NCBI GenBank assembly: GCA_036172665.1
Contig: CM069873.1
Location: forward strand, 37,128,001 to 37,192,000
DNA from: Prosopocoilus inquinatus
Taxonomy: Eukaryota > Arthropoda > Insecta > Coleoptera > Lucanidae
Direction of reading: 5' to 3'
Length of the DNA stretch: 64,000 nt
Part shown: piece by piece, positions 50,331 to 62,090 of the stretch
Position numbering within the stretch: position 1 is the first letter of the stretch
How the letters are laid out: each line of letters opens with the position of its first letter
Translations under genes and position numbers: made by a program
The notes under the pieces: model-generated
Database searches by the model: none
Told to the model about the DNA's origin: nothing
What the model saw: the letters and a program-made list of their open reading frames with translations, nothing else

Positions 50331-52390
50331 AACAACACGCATTAGCGTTGTTCCTGTGATGTATCTAATCGATCGTTACTCATCTATCATGTTATTTGGC
50401 GTTTCGATGGACTCCAGAAACTTTGATGTGGGATACGAAGTTCTCGGACGCAGCTGAAGCTGGAAATAGTCTTAAATGAAACAACACGTACTAGCGTTGC
50501 TCTTGTGATATATCTAATCGATCCTTACTCATCTATCATGTTATTTGACGTTTTGATGGACTCCAGTAACTCTGATGTGATGTACAAAGTTTTCGGACGC
50601 AGCAGGAGCTGGAAATAGTTTTAAACGAAACAACACGTATTAGCGTTGTTCCTGTGATGTATCTAATCGATCCTTACTCATCTATCATATTATTTGACGT
50701 TTGGATGGACTCCAGTAACTCTGATGTGAGATACAAAGTTCTCGGACGCAGCAGAAGCTGGAAATACTTTTGAACGAAACAACACGTATTAGCGTTGTTC
50801 CTGTGATGTATCTAATCGATCCTTACTCATCTATCATGTTATTTGACGTTTGGATGGACTCCAGTAACTCTGATGTGAGATACAAAGTTTTCGGAGGCAG
50901 CAGAAGCTGGAAATAGTTTTAACCGAAACAACACGTATTAGCGTTGTCCCTGTGATGTATCTAATCGATCCTTATTTATCTATCATGTTATTTGACGTTT
51001 CGATGCACTCTAGTAACTCTGATGTGAGATACGAAGTTCTCGGACGCAGCAGGAGCTGGAAATAGTTTTAAACGAAACAACACGCATTAGCGTTGTTCCT
51101 GTGATGTATCTAATCGATCCTTATTTATCTATCATGTTATTTGACGTTTCGATGGACTCTAGTAACTCTGATGTGAGATACGAAGTTTTTGGACGCAGCA
51201 GGAGCTGGAAATAGTTTTAAACGAAACATCACGTATTAGCGTTGTTCCTGTGATGTATCTAATCGATCCTTACTCATCTACCATGTTATTTGACGTTTGA
51301 ATGGACTCCAGTAACTCTGATGTGAGATACAAAGTTCTCGGACGCAGCAGAAGCTGGAAATAGTTTTGAACGAAACAACACGTATTAGCGTTGTTCCTGT
51401 GATGTATCTAATCGATCCTTACTCATCTATCATGTTATTTGACGTTTGAATGGACTCCAGTAACTCTGATGTGAGATACAAAGTTCTCGGACGCAGCAGA
51501 AGCTGGAAATAGTGTTAAACGAAACAACACGCATTAGCGTTGTTCCTGTGATGTATCTAATCGATCCTTACTCATCTATCATGTTATTTGACGTTTCGAT
51601 GGACTCCAGTAACTCTAATGTGAGATACGAAATTTTCGGACGCAGCAGAAGCTGGAAATAGTTTTAAACGAAACAACACGCATTAGCGTTGTTCCTGTGA
51701 TGTATCTAATCGATCCTTACTCATCTATCATGTTATTTGACGTTTCGATGGACTCTAGTAACTCTGATGTGAGATACGAAGTTCTCGGACGCAGCAGAAG
51801 CTGGAAATAGTTTTGAACGAAACAACACGTATTAGCGTTGTTCCTGTGATGTATCTAATCGATCCTTACTTATCTGTCATGTTATTTGACGTTTGGATGG
51901 ACTCCAGTAACTCTGATGTGAGATACAAAATTTTCGGACGCAGCAGAAGCTGGAAATAGTTTTAAACGAAACAACACGCATTAGCGTTGTTCCTGTGATG
52001 TATCTAATCGATCCTTACTTATCTACTATGTTATTTGACGTTTCGATGGACTCCAGTAACTCTGATGTGAGAGACGAAATTTTCGAACGCAGTAGGAGCT
52101 GGAAATAGTTTTAAACGAAACAACACGCATTAGCGTTGTTCCTGTGATGTATCTAATCGATCCTTACTCATCTACCATGTTATTTGACGTTTGAATGGAC
52201 TCCAGTAACTCTGATGTGAGATACAAAGTTCTCGGACGCAGCAGAAGCTGGAAATAGTTTTGAACGAAACAACACGTATTAGCGTTGTTCCTGTGATGTA
52301 TCTAATCGATCCTTACTCATCTATCATGTTATTTGACGTTTGAATGGACTCCAGTAACTCTGATGTGAGATACAAAGTTCTCGGACGCAG
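50330..52390. repeat. Block pair 3, copy a (about 14 monomers)
   Basis: Rare markers run in order: gagaaactttg-like unit with gatgtgggatac, gttgctcttgtg (about 50497), gatgtgatgtac, catattatttg, aatacttttgaacg, cggaggcag, ttttaaccgaaac, gttgtccctg, gatgcactctag, cgaaacatcacg and tatctgtcatg (51873). All return in order at 55090-57300, with offset 4766 up to cgaaacatcacg and 4915 at tatctgtcatg, so this copy lacks one unit near 51800. Confidence 0.9.
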
Positions 52391-55090
52391 CAGAAGCTGG
52401 AAATGGTGTTAAACGAAACAACACGCATTAACGTTGTTCCTGTGATGTATCTAATCGATCCTTACTCATCTATCATGTTATTTGACGTTTCGATGGACTC
52501 CAGTAACTCTAATGTGAGATACGAAATTTTCGGACGCAGTAGAAGCTGGAAATAGTTTTAAACGAAACAACACGCATTAGCGTTGTTCCTGTGATGTGTC
52601 TAATCGATCCTTACTCATCTATCATGTTATTTGACGTTTCGATGGACTCTAGTAACTCTGATGTGAGATACGAAGTTTTTGGACGCAGCAGGAGCTGGAA
52701 ATAGTTTTAAACGAAACAACACGTATTAGCGTTGTTCCTGTGATGTATCTAATCGATCCTTACTCATCTATGATTTTATTTGACGTTTGGATGGACTACA
52801 GTAACTCTGATGTGAGATACAAAGTTTACGGACGCAGCAGAAGCTGGAAATAGTTTTAAACGAAACAACACGCATTACCGTTGTTCCTGTGATGTAACTA
52901 ATCGATCCTTACTCATCTATCATGTTATTTGGCGTTTCGATGGACTCCAGTAACTCTGATGTGAGATACAAAGTTCTCGGACGCAGCTGAAGCTAGAAAT
53001 AGTTTTAAACGAAACAACACGCATTAGCGTTGTTCCTGTGATGTATTTAATCGATCCTTACTCATCTATCATGTTATTTGACGTTTGAATGGACTCCAGT
53101 AACTCTGATGTGAGATACAAAGTTCTCGGACGCAGCAGAAGCTGGAAATAGTTTTAAACGAAACAACACGCATTACCGTTGTTCTTGTGATGTATCTAAT
53201 CGATCCTTACTCATCTATCATGTTATTTGACGTTTCGATGGACTCCAGTAACTCTATTGTGAGATACGAAATTTTCGGACGCAGCAGATGCTGGAAATAG
53301 TTTTAAACGAAACGACACGCATTAGCATTGTTCCTGTGACGTATCTAATCGATCCTTACTCATCTATCATGTTATTTGGCGTTTCGATGGACTCCAGTAA
53401 CTTTGAAGTGAGATACGAAGTTCTCGGACGCAGCTGAAGCTGGAAATAGTTTTAAATGAAACAACACGTATTAGCGTTGTTCCTGTGATGTATCTAATCG
53501 ATTCTTACTCATCTATCATGTTATTTGACGTTTGGATGGACTCCAGTAACTCTGATGTGAGATACAAAGTATTCGGACGCAGCAGAAGCTCGAGATAGTT
53601 TTAAACGATACAACATGCATTAGCGTTGTTCCTGTGATGTATCTAATCGATCCTTACTTATCTATCATGTTATTTGAAGTTTGGATGGTCTCCAGTAACT
53701 CTGATGTGAGATACAAAGTTTTCGGACGCAGCAGAAGCTGGAGATAGTTTTAAACGAAACAACACGCATTAGCGTTGTTCCTGTGATGTATCTAATCGAT
53801 CCTTACTCATCTATCATGTTATTTTTCGTTTCGATGGACTCCAGTATCTCTGATGTGAGATACAAAGCTTTCGGACGCAGCAGAAGCTGGAAATAGTTTT
53901 AAACGAAACAACACGTATTAGCGTTGTTCCTGTGATGTATCTAATCGATCCTTACTCATCTATCATGTTATTTGACGTTTGGATGGACTCCAGTAACTGA
54001 TGTGAGATACAAAGTTCTCGGACGCAGCAGAAGCTGGAAATAGTTTTGAACGAAACAACACGTATTAGCGTTGTTCCTGTGATGTATCTAATCGATCCTT
54101 ACTTAGCTACTATGTTATTTGACGTTTCGATGGACTCCAATAACTCTGATGTGAGATACAAAGTTTTCGGGCGCAGCAGAAGCTGGAACTAGTGTTAAAC
54201 GAAACAACACGCATTAACGTTGTTCCTGTGATGTATCTAATCGATCCTTACTCATCTATCATGTTGTTTGACGTTTCGATGGACTCCAGTAACTCTAATG
54301 TGAGATACGAAATTTTCGGACGCAGCAGAAGCTGGAAATAGTTTTAAACGAAACAACACGCATTAGCGTTGTTCCTGTGATGTATCTAATCGATCCTTAC
54401 TCATCTATCATGTTATTTGACGTTTCGATGGACTCCAGTAACTCTGATGTGAGAGACGAAATTTTCGAACGCAGTAGGAGCTGGAAATAGTTTTAAACGA
54501 AACAACACGCATTAGCGTTGTTCCTGTGATGTATCTAATCGATCCTTACTCATCTATCATGTTATTTGACGTTTGAATGGACTCCAGTAACTCTGATGTG
54601 AGATACAAAGTTCTCGGACGCAGCAGGAGCTGGAAATAGTTTTGAACGAAACAACACGTATTAGCGTTGTTCCTGTGATGTATCTAATCGATCCTTACTT
54701 AGCTACTATGTTATTTGACGTTTCGATGGACTCCAGTAACTCTAATGTGAGATACGAAATTTTCGGACGCAGCAGAAGCTGGAAATAGTTTTAAACGAAA
54801 CAACACGCATTAGCGTTGTTCCTGTGATGTATGTAATCGATCCTTACTCATCTATTATGTTATTTGACGTTTCGATGGACTCCAGTTACTCTAATGTGAG
54901 ATACGAAATTTTCGGGCGCAGCAGAAGCTGGAAATAGTTTTAAACGAAACAACACGCATTAGCGTTGTTCCTGTGATGTATCTAATCGATCCTTACTCAT
55001 CTATCATGTTATTTGACGTTTCGATGGACTCTATTAACTCTGATGTGAGATACGAAGTTTTTGGACGCAGCAGGAGCTGGAAATAGTTTT
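52390..55090. repeat. Block pair 4, copy a, plus a link
   Basis: From about 52530 to 54500 the series matches 58490-60460 at 5958 bp. Markers include ctatgattttatttg (52769), agtttacgg, gatgtaactaatcg, cagctgaagctag, gtatttaatcg, gcagatgctgg (53281 region), gcattagcattg, agctcgagatag, gtttggatggtctcc, gttatttttcg, caaagctttcgg (53875), gtaactgatg and ggaactagtg. After 54540 the two copies go different ways. 54830-55090 repeats the three-unit set of 49580-50330 in part, with agttactctaatg. Confidence 0.88.
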
Positions 55091-57300
55091 AAATGAAACA
55101 ACACGCATTAGCGTTGTTCCTGTGATGTATCTAATCGATCCTTACTCATCTATCATGTTATTTGGCGTTTCGATGGACTCCAGAAACTTTGATGTGGGAT
55201 ACGAAGTTCTCGGACGCAGCTGAAGCTGGAAATAGTCTTAAATGAAACAACACGTACTAGCGTTGCTCTTGTGATATATCTAATCGATCCTTACTCATCT
55301 ATCATGTTATTTGAGGTTTTGATGGACTCCAGTAACTCTGATGTGATGTACAAAGTTTTCGGACGCAGCAGGAGCTGGAAATAGTTTTAAACGAAACAAC
55401 ACGTATTAGCGTTGTTCCTGTGATGTATCTAATCGATCCTTACTCATCTATCATATTATTTGACGTTTGGATGGACTCCAGTAACTCTGATGTGAGATAC
55501 AAAGTTCTCGGACGCAGCAGAAGCTGGAAATACTTTTGAACGAAACAACACGTATTAGCGTTGTTCCTGTGATGTATCTAATCGATCCTTACTCATCTAT
55601 CATGTTATTTGACGTTTGGATGGACTCCAGTAACTCTGATGTGAGATACAAAGTTTTCGGAGGCAGCAGAAGCTGGAAATAGTTTTAACCGAAACAACAC
55701 GTATTAGCGTTGTCCCTGTGATGTATCTAATCGATCCTTATTTATCTATCATGTTATTTGACGTTTCGATGCACTCTAGTAACTCTGATGTGAGATACGA
55801 AGTTCTCGGACGCAGCAGGAGCTGGAAATAGTTTTAAACGAAACAACACGCATTAGCGTTGTTCCTGTGATGTATCTAATCGATCCTTATTTATCTATCA
55901 TGTTATTTGACGTTTCGATGGACTCTAGTAACTCTGATGTGAGATACGAAGTTTTTGGACGCAGCAGGAGCTGGAAATAGTTTTAAACGAAACATCACGT
56001 ATTAGCGTTGTTCCTGTGATGTATCTAATCGATCCTTACTCATCTACCATGTTATTTGACGTTTGAATGGACTCCAGTAACTCTGATGTGAGATACAAAG
56101 TTCTCGGACGCAGCAGAAGCTGGAAATAGTTTTGAACGAAACAACACGTATTAGCGTTGTTCCTGTAATGTATCTAATCGATCCTTACTCATCTATCATG
56201 TTACTTGACGTTTGAATGGACTCCAGTAACTCTGATGTGAGATACAAAGTTCTCGGACGCAGCAGAAGCTGGAAATAGTGTTAAACGAAACAACACGCAT
56301 TAGCGTTGTTCCTGTGATGTATCTAATCGATCCTTACTCATCTATCATGTTATTTGACGTTTCGATGGACTCCAGTAACTCTAATGTGAGATACGAAATT
56401 TTCGGACGCAGCAGAAGCTGGAAATAGTTTTAAACGAAACAACACGCATTAGCGTTGTTCCTGTGATGTATCTAATCGATCCTTACTCATCTATCATGTT
56501 ATTTGACGTTTCGATGGACTCTAGTAACTCTGATGTGAGATACGAAGTTTTTGGACGCAGCAGGAGCTGGAAATAGTTCTAAACGAAACAACACGTATTA
56601 GCGTTGTTCCTGTGATTTATCTAATCGATCCTTACTCATCTATCATGTTATTTGACGTTTGGATGGACTCCAGTAACTCTGATGTGAGATACAAAGTTCT
56701 CGGACGCAGCAGAAGCTGGAAATAGTTTTGAACGAAACAACACGTATTAGCGTTGTTCCTGTGATGTATCTAATCGATCCTTACTTATCTGTCATGTTAT
56801 TTGACGTTTGGATGGACTCCAGTAACTCTGATGTGAGATACAAAATTTTCGGACGCAGCAGAAGCTGGAAATAGTTTTAAACGAAACAACACGCATTAGC
56901 GTTGTTCCTGTGATGTATCTAATCGATCCTTACTTATCTACTATGTTATTTGACGTTTCGATGGACTCCAGTAACTCTGATGTGAGAGACGAAATTTTCG
57001 AACGCAGTAGGAGCTGGAAATAGTTTTAAACGAAACAACACGCATTAGCGTTGTTCCTGTGATGTATCTAATCGATCCTTACTCATCTACCATGTTATTT
57101 GACGTTTGAATGGACTCCAGTAACTCTGATGTGAGATACAAAGTTCTCGGACGCAGCAGAAGCTGGAAATAGTTTTGAACGAAACAACACGTATTAGCGT
57201 TGTTCCTGTGATGTATCTAATCGATCCTTACTCATCTATCATGTTATTTGACGTTTGAATGGACTCCAGTACCTCTGATGTGAGATACAAAGTTCTCGGA
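55090..57300. repeat. Block pair 3, copy b (about 15 monomers)
   Basis: This follows 50330-52390 and shares gttgctcttgtg, cggaggcag, ttttaaccgaaac, gttgtccctg and cgaaacatcacg. It contains one B unit more near 56600-56740 (A with tagttctaaacg, then B with gtgatttatc), which raises the offset from 4766 to 4915. Private changes include ttgaggttttg near 55315, cctgtaatg near 56165, gttacttgacg near 56200 and agtacctctg near 57265. Confidence 0.9.
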
Positions 57301-58490
57301 CGCAGCAGAAGCTGGAAATAGTTTTGAACGAAACAACACGTATTAGCGTTGTTCCTGTGATATATCTAATGGATCCTTACTTATCTACTATGTTATTTGA
57401 CGTTTCGATGGACTCCAGTAACTCTGATGTGAGAGACGAAATTTTCGAACGCAGCAGAATCTGGAAATAGTTTTAAATGAAACAACACGCATTAGCGTTG
57501 TTCCTGTGATGTATCTAATCGATCCTTACTCATCTATCATGTTATTTGACGTTTGAATGGACTCCAGTAACTCTGATGTGAGATACAAAGTTCTCGGACG
57601 CAGCAGAAGCTGGAAATAGTTTTGAACGAAACAACACGTATTAGCGTTGTTCCTGTGATATATCTAATGGATCCTTACTTATCTACTATGTTATTTGACG
57701 TTTCGATGGACTCCAGTAACTCTGATGTGAGAGACGAAATTTTCGAACGCAGCAGAATCTGGAAATAGTTTTAAATGAAACAACACGCATTAGCGTTGTT
57801 CCTGTGATGTATCTAATCGAACCTTATTTATCTATCATGTTATTTGACGTATCGATGGACTCTAGTAACTCTGATGTGAGATACGAAGTTTTTGGGCGCA
57901 GCAGGAGCTGGAAATAGTTTTAAATGAAACAACACGTATTAGCGTTGTTCCTGTGATGTATCTAATCGATTCTTACTCATCTATCATGTTATTTGACGTT
58001 TGGATGGACTCCAGTAACTCTGATGTGAGATACAAAGTATTCGGACGCAGCAGAAGCTCGAGATAGTTTTAAACGATACAACACGCATTAGCGTTGTTCC
58101 TGTGATGTATCTAATAGATCCTTACTCATCTATCATGTTATTTGACGTTTGGATGGACTCCAGTAACTCTGATGTGAGATACGAAGTTTTTTGACGCAGC
58201 AGGAGCTGGAAATAGTTTTAAACGAAACAACACGTATTAGCGTTGTTCCTGTGATGTATCTAATCGATCCTTATTTATTTATCATGTTATTTGACGTTTC
58301 GATGGACTCCAGTAACTCTAATGTGAGATACAAAGTTCTCGGACGCAGCAGAAGCTGGAAATAGTTTTGAACGAAACAACACGTATTAGCGTTGTTCCTG
58401 TGATATATCTAATGGATCCTTACTTATCTACTATGTTATTTGACGTTTCGATGGACTCCAGTAACTCTGATGTGAGAGACGAAATTTTCG
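57300..58490. repeat. Short E/D alternation and link, eight monomers
   Basis: D units with gatatatc and aatggatcc at about 57361 and 57659 are 298 bp apart, so E, D is repeated twice as a dimer. An H-like unit (cgaaccttatttatc), an agctcgagatag unit, a unit with taatagatcc and gaagttttttgacg, and a unit with tatttatttatc follow, then another D near 58405 whose end switches to gcagtagaagc at about 58497. That switch is the entry to block pair 4, copy b. Confidence 0.8.
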
Positions 58491-60460
58491 GACGCAGTAG
58501 AAGCTGGAAATAGTTTTAAACGAAACAACACGCATTAGCGTTGTTCCTGTGATGTGTCTAATCGATCCTTACTCATCTATCATGTTATTTGACGTTTCGA
58601 TGGACTCTAGTAACTCTGATGTGAGATACGAAGTTTTTGGACGCAGCAGGAGCTGGAAATAGTTTTAAACGAAACAACACGTATTAGCGTTGTTCCTGTG
58701 ATGTATCTAATCGATCCTTACTCATCTATGATTTTATTTGACGTTTGGATGGACTACAGTAACTCTGATGTGAGATACAAAGTTTACGGACGCAGCAGAA
58801 GCTGGAAATAGTTTTAAACGAAACAACACGCATTACCGTTGTTCCTGTGATGTAACTAATCGATCCTTACTCATCTATCATGTTATTTGGCGTTTCGATG
58901 GACTCCAGTAACTCTGATGTGAGATACAAAGTTCTCGGACGCAGCTGAAGCTAGAAATAGTTTTAAACGAAACCACACGCATTAGCGTTGTTCCTGTGAT
59001 GTATTTAATCGATCCTTACTCATCTATCATGTTATTTGACGTTTGAATGGACTCCAGTAACTCTGATGTGAGATACAAAGTTCTCGGACGCAGCAGAAGC
59101 TGGAAATAGTTTTAAACGAAACAACACGCATTACCGTTGTTCTTGTGATGTATCTAATCGATCCTTACTCATCTATCATGTTATTTGACGTTTCGATGGA
59201 CTCCAGTAACTCTATTGTGAGATACGAAATTTTCGGACGCAGCAGATGCTGGAAATAGTTTTAAACGAAACGACACGCATTAGCATTGTTCCTGTGACGT
59301 ATCTAATCGATCCTTACTCATCTATCATGTTATTTGGCGTTTCGATGGACTCCAGTAACTTTGAAGTGAGATACGAAGTTCTCGGACGCAGCTGAAGCTG
59401 GAAATAGTTTTAAATGAAACAACACGTATTAGCGTTGTTCCTGTGATGTATCTAATCGATTCTTACTCATCTATCATGTTATTTGACGTTTGGATGGACT
59501 CCAGTAACTCTGATGTGAGATACAAAGTATTCGGACGCAGCAGAAGCTCGAGATAGTTTTAAACGATACAACACGCATTAGCGTTGTTCCTGTGATGTAT
59601 CTAATCGATCCTTACTTATCTATCATGTTATTTGAAGTTTGGATGGTCTCCAGTAACTCTGATGTGAGATACAAAGTTTTCGGACGCAGCAGAAGCTGGA
59701 GATAGTTTTAAACGAAACAACACGCATTAGCGTTGTTCCTGTGATGTATCTAATCGATCCTTACTCATCTATCATGTTATTTTTCGTTTCGATGGACTCC
59801 AGTAACTCTGATGTGAGATACAAAGCTTTCGGACGCAGCAGAAGCTGGAAATAGTTTTAAACGAAACAACACGTATTAGCGTTGTTCCTGTGATGTATCT
59901 AATCGATCCTTACTCATCTATCATGTTATTTGACGTTTGGATGGACTCCAGTAACTGATGTGAGATACAAAGTTCTCGGACGCAGCAGAAGCTGGAAATA
60001 GTTTTGAACGAAACAACACGTATTAGCGTTGTTCCTGTGATGTATCTAATCGATCCTTACTTAGCTACTATGTTATTTGACGTTTCGATGGACTCCAATA
60101 ACTCTGATGTGAGATACAAAGTTTTCGGGCGCAGCAGAAGCTGGAACTAGTGTTAAACGAAACAACACGCATTAACGTTGTTCCTGTGATGTATCTAATC
60201 GATCCTTACTCATCTATCATGTTATTTGACGTTTCGATGGACTCCAGTAACTCTAATGTGAGATACGAAATTTTCGGACGCAGCAGAAGCTGGAAATAGT
60301 TTTAAACGAAACAACACGCATTAGCGTTGTTCCTGTGATGTATCTAATCGATCCTTACTCATCTATCATGTTATTTGACGTTTCGATGGACTCCAGTAAC
60401 TCTGATGTGAGAGACGAAATTTTCGAACGCAGTAGGAGCTGGAAATAGTTTTAAACGAAA
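58490..60460. repeat. Block pair 4, copy b
   Basis: This matches 52530-54500 at a constant 5958 bp, 40 units less two bases, with the same order of rare markers from ctatgatttta (58727) through gcagatgctgg (59239 region), the agctcgagatag unit, gttatttttcg, caaagctttcgg, gtaactgatg and ggaactagtg. Private changes include cgaaaccacacg near 58970. It ends in a D-like unit with gaacgcagtagg near 60427, after which the sequence enters another source block. Confidence 0.9.
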
Positions 60461-62090
60461 CAACACGCATTAGCGTTGTTCCTGTGATGTATCTAATCGA
60501 TCCTTACTTATCTATCATGTTATTTGACGTTTGGATGGACTCCAGTAACTCTGATGTGAGATACAAAATTTTCGGACGCAGCAGAAGCTGGAAATAGTTT
60601 TAAACGAAACAACACGCATTAGCGTTGTTCCTGTGATGTATCTAATCGATCCTTACTTATCTACTATGTTATTTGACGCTTCGATGGACTCCAGTAACTC
60701 TGATGTGAGAGACGAAATTTTCGAACGCAGTAGGAGCTGGAAATAGTTTTAAACGAAACAACACGCATTAGCGTTGTTCCTGTGATGTATCTAATCGATC
60801 CTTACTCATCTATCATGTTATTTGACGTTTGAATGGACTCCAGTAACTCTGATGTGAGATACAAAGTTCTCGGACGCAGCAGAAGCTGGAAATAGTTTTA
60901 AACGAAACAACACGCATTAGTGTTGTTCCTGTGATGTATCTAATCGATCCTTACTCATCTATCATGTTATTTGGCGTTTCGATGGACTCCAGTAACTCTG
61001 ATGTGAGATACGAAGTTTTTGGACGCAGCAGGAGCTGGAAATAGTTTTAAACGAAACAACACGCATTAGCGTTGTTCCTGTGATGTATCTAATCGATCCT
61101 TACTCATCTATCATGTTATTTGACGTTTGGATGGACTCTAGTAACTCTGATGTGAGATACGAAGTTTTTGGACGCAGCAGGAGCTGGAAATAGTTTTAAA
61201 CGAAACAACACGCATTAGCGTTTTTCCTGTGATGTATCTAATCGATCCTTATTTATCTATCATGTTATATGACGTTTCGATGGACTCTAGTAACTCTGAT
61301 GTAAGATACGAAGTTTTTGGGCGCAGCAGGAGCTGGAAATAGTTTTAAACGAAGCAACACGTATTAGCGTTGTTCCTGTGATGTATCTAATAGATCCTTA
61401 TTTATCTACCATGTTATTTGACGTTTCGATGGACTCTAGTAACTCTGATGTGAGATACGAAGTTTTTGGACGCAGCAGGAGCTGGAAATAGTTTTAAACG
61501 AAACAACACGTATTAGCGTTGTTCCTGTTATGTATCTAATCGATCCTTATTTATCTATAATGTTATTTGACGTTTCGATGGACTCTAGTAACTCTGATGT
61601 GAGATACGAAGTTTTTGGACGCAGCAGGAGCTGGAAATAGTTTTAAGCGAAACAACACGTATTAGCGTTGTTCCTGTGATGTATCTAATCGATCCTTATT
61701 TATCTATCATGTTATTTGACGTATCGATGGACTCTAGTAACTCTGATGTGAGATACGAAGTTTTTGGGTGCAGCAGGAGCTGGAAATAGTTTTAAACGAA
61801 GCAACACGTATTAGCGTTGTTCCTGTGATGTATCTAATAGATCCTTACTTAGCTACTATGTTATTTGACGTTTCGATGGACTCCAGTAACTCTAATGTGA
61901 GATACGAAATTTTCGGGCGCAGCAGAAGCTGGAACTAGTGTTAAACGAAACAACACGCATTAGCGTTGTTCCTGTGATGTATCTAATCGATCCTTACTCA
62001 TCTATCATGTTATTTGACGTTTCGATGGACTCCAGTAACTCTGATGTGAGATACGAAGTTTTTGGACGCAGCAGGAGCTGGAAATAGTCT
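60460..62090. repeat. Copy of the 38.0-39.6 kb block
   Basis: C, D (gaacgcagtagg near 60726, with gacgcttcg), E, ttagtgttg, A, gtttttcctg with ttatatgacg (about 61266), cgaagcaac, the tctataatg unit (61556; here with cctgttatg), H with gggtgcagc, and G with ggaactagtg follow 37970-39450 at about 22495 bp. The junction near 61645 reads ttttaagcg. It then passes into an A unit with tagtcttaaacg (62085), a marker that also begins the next block. Confidence 0.85.
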
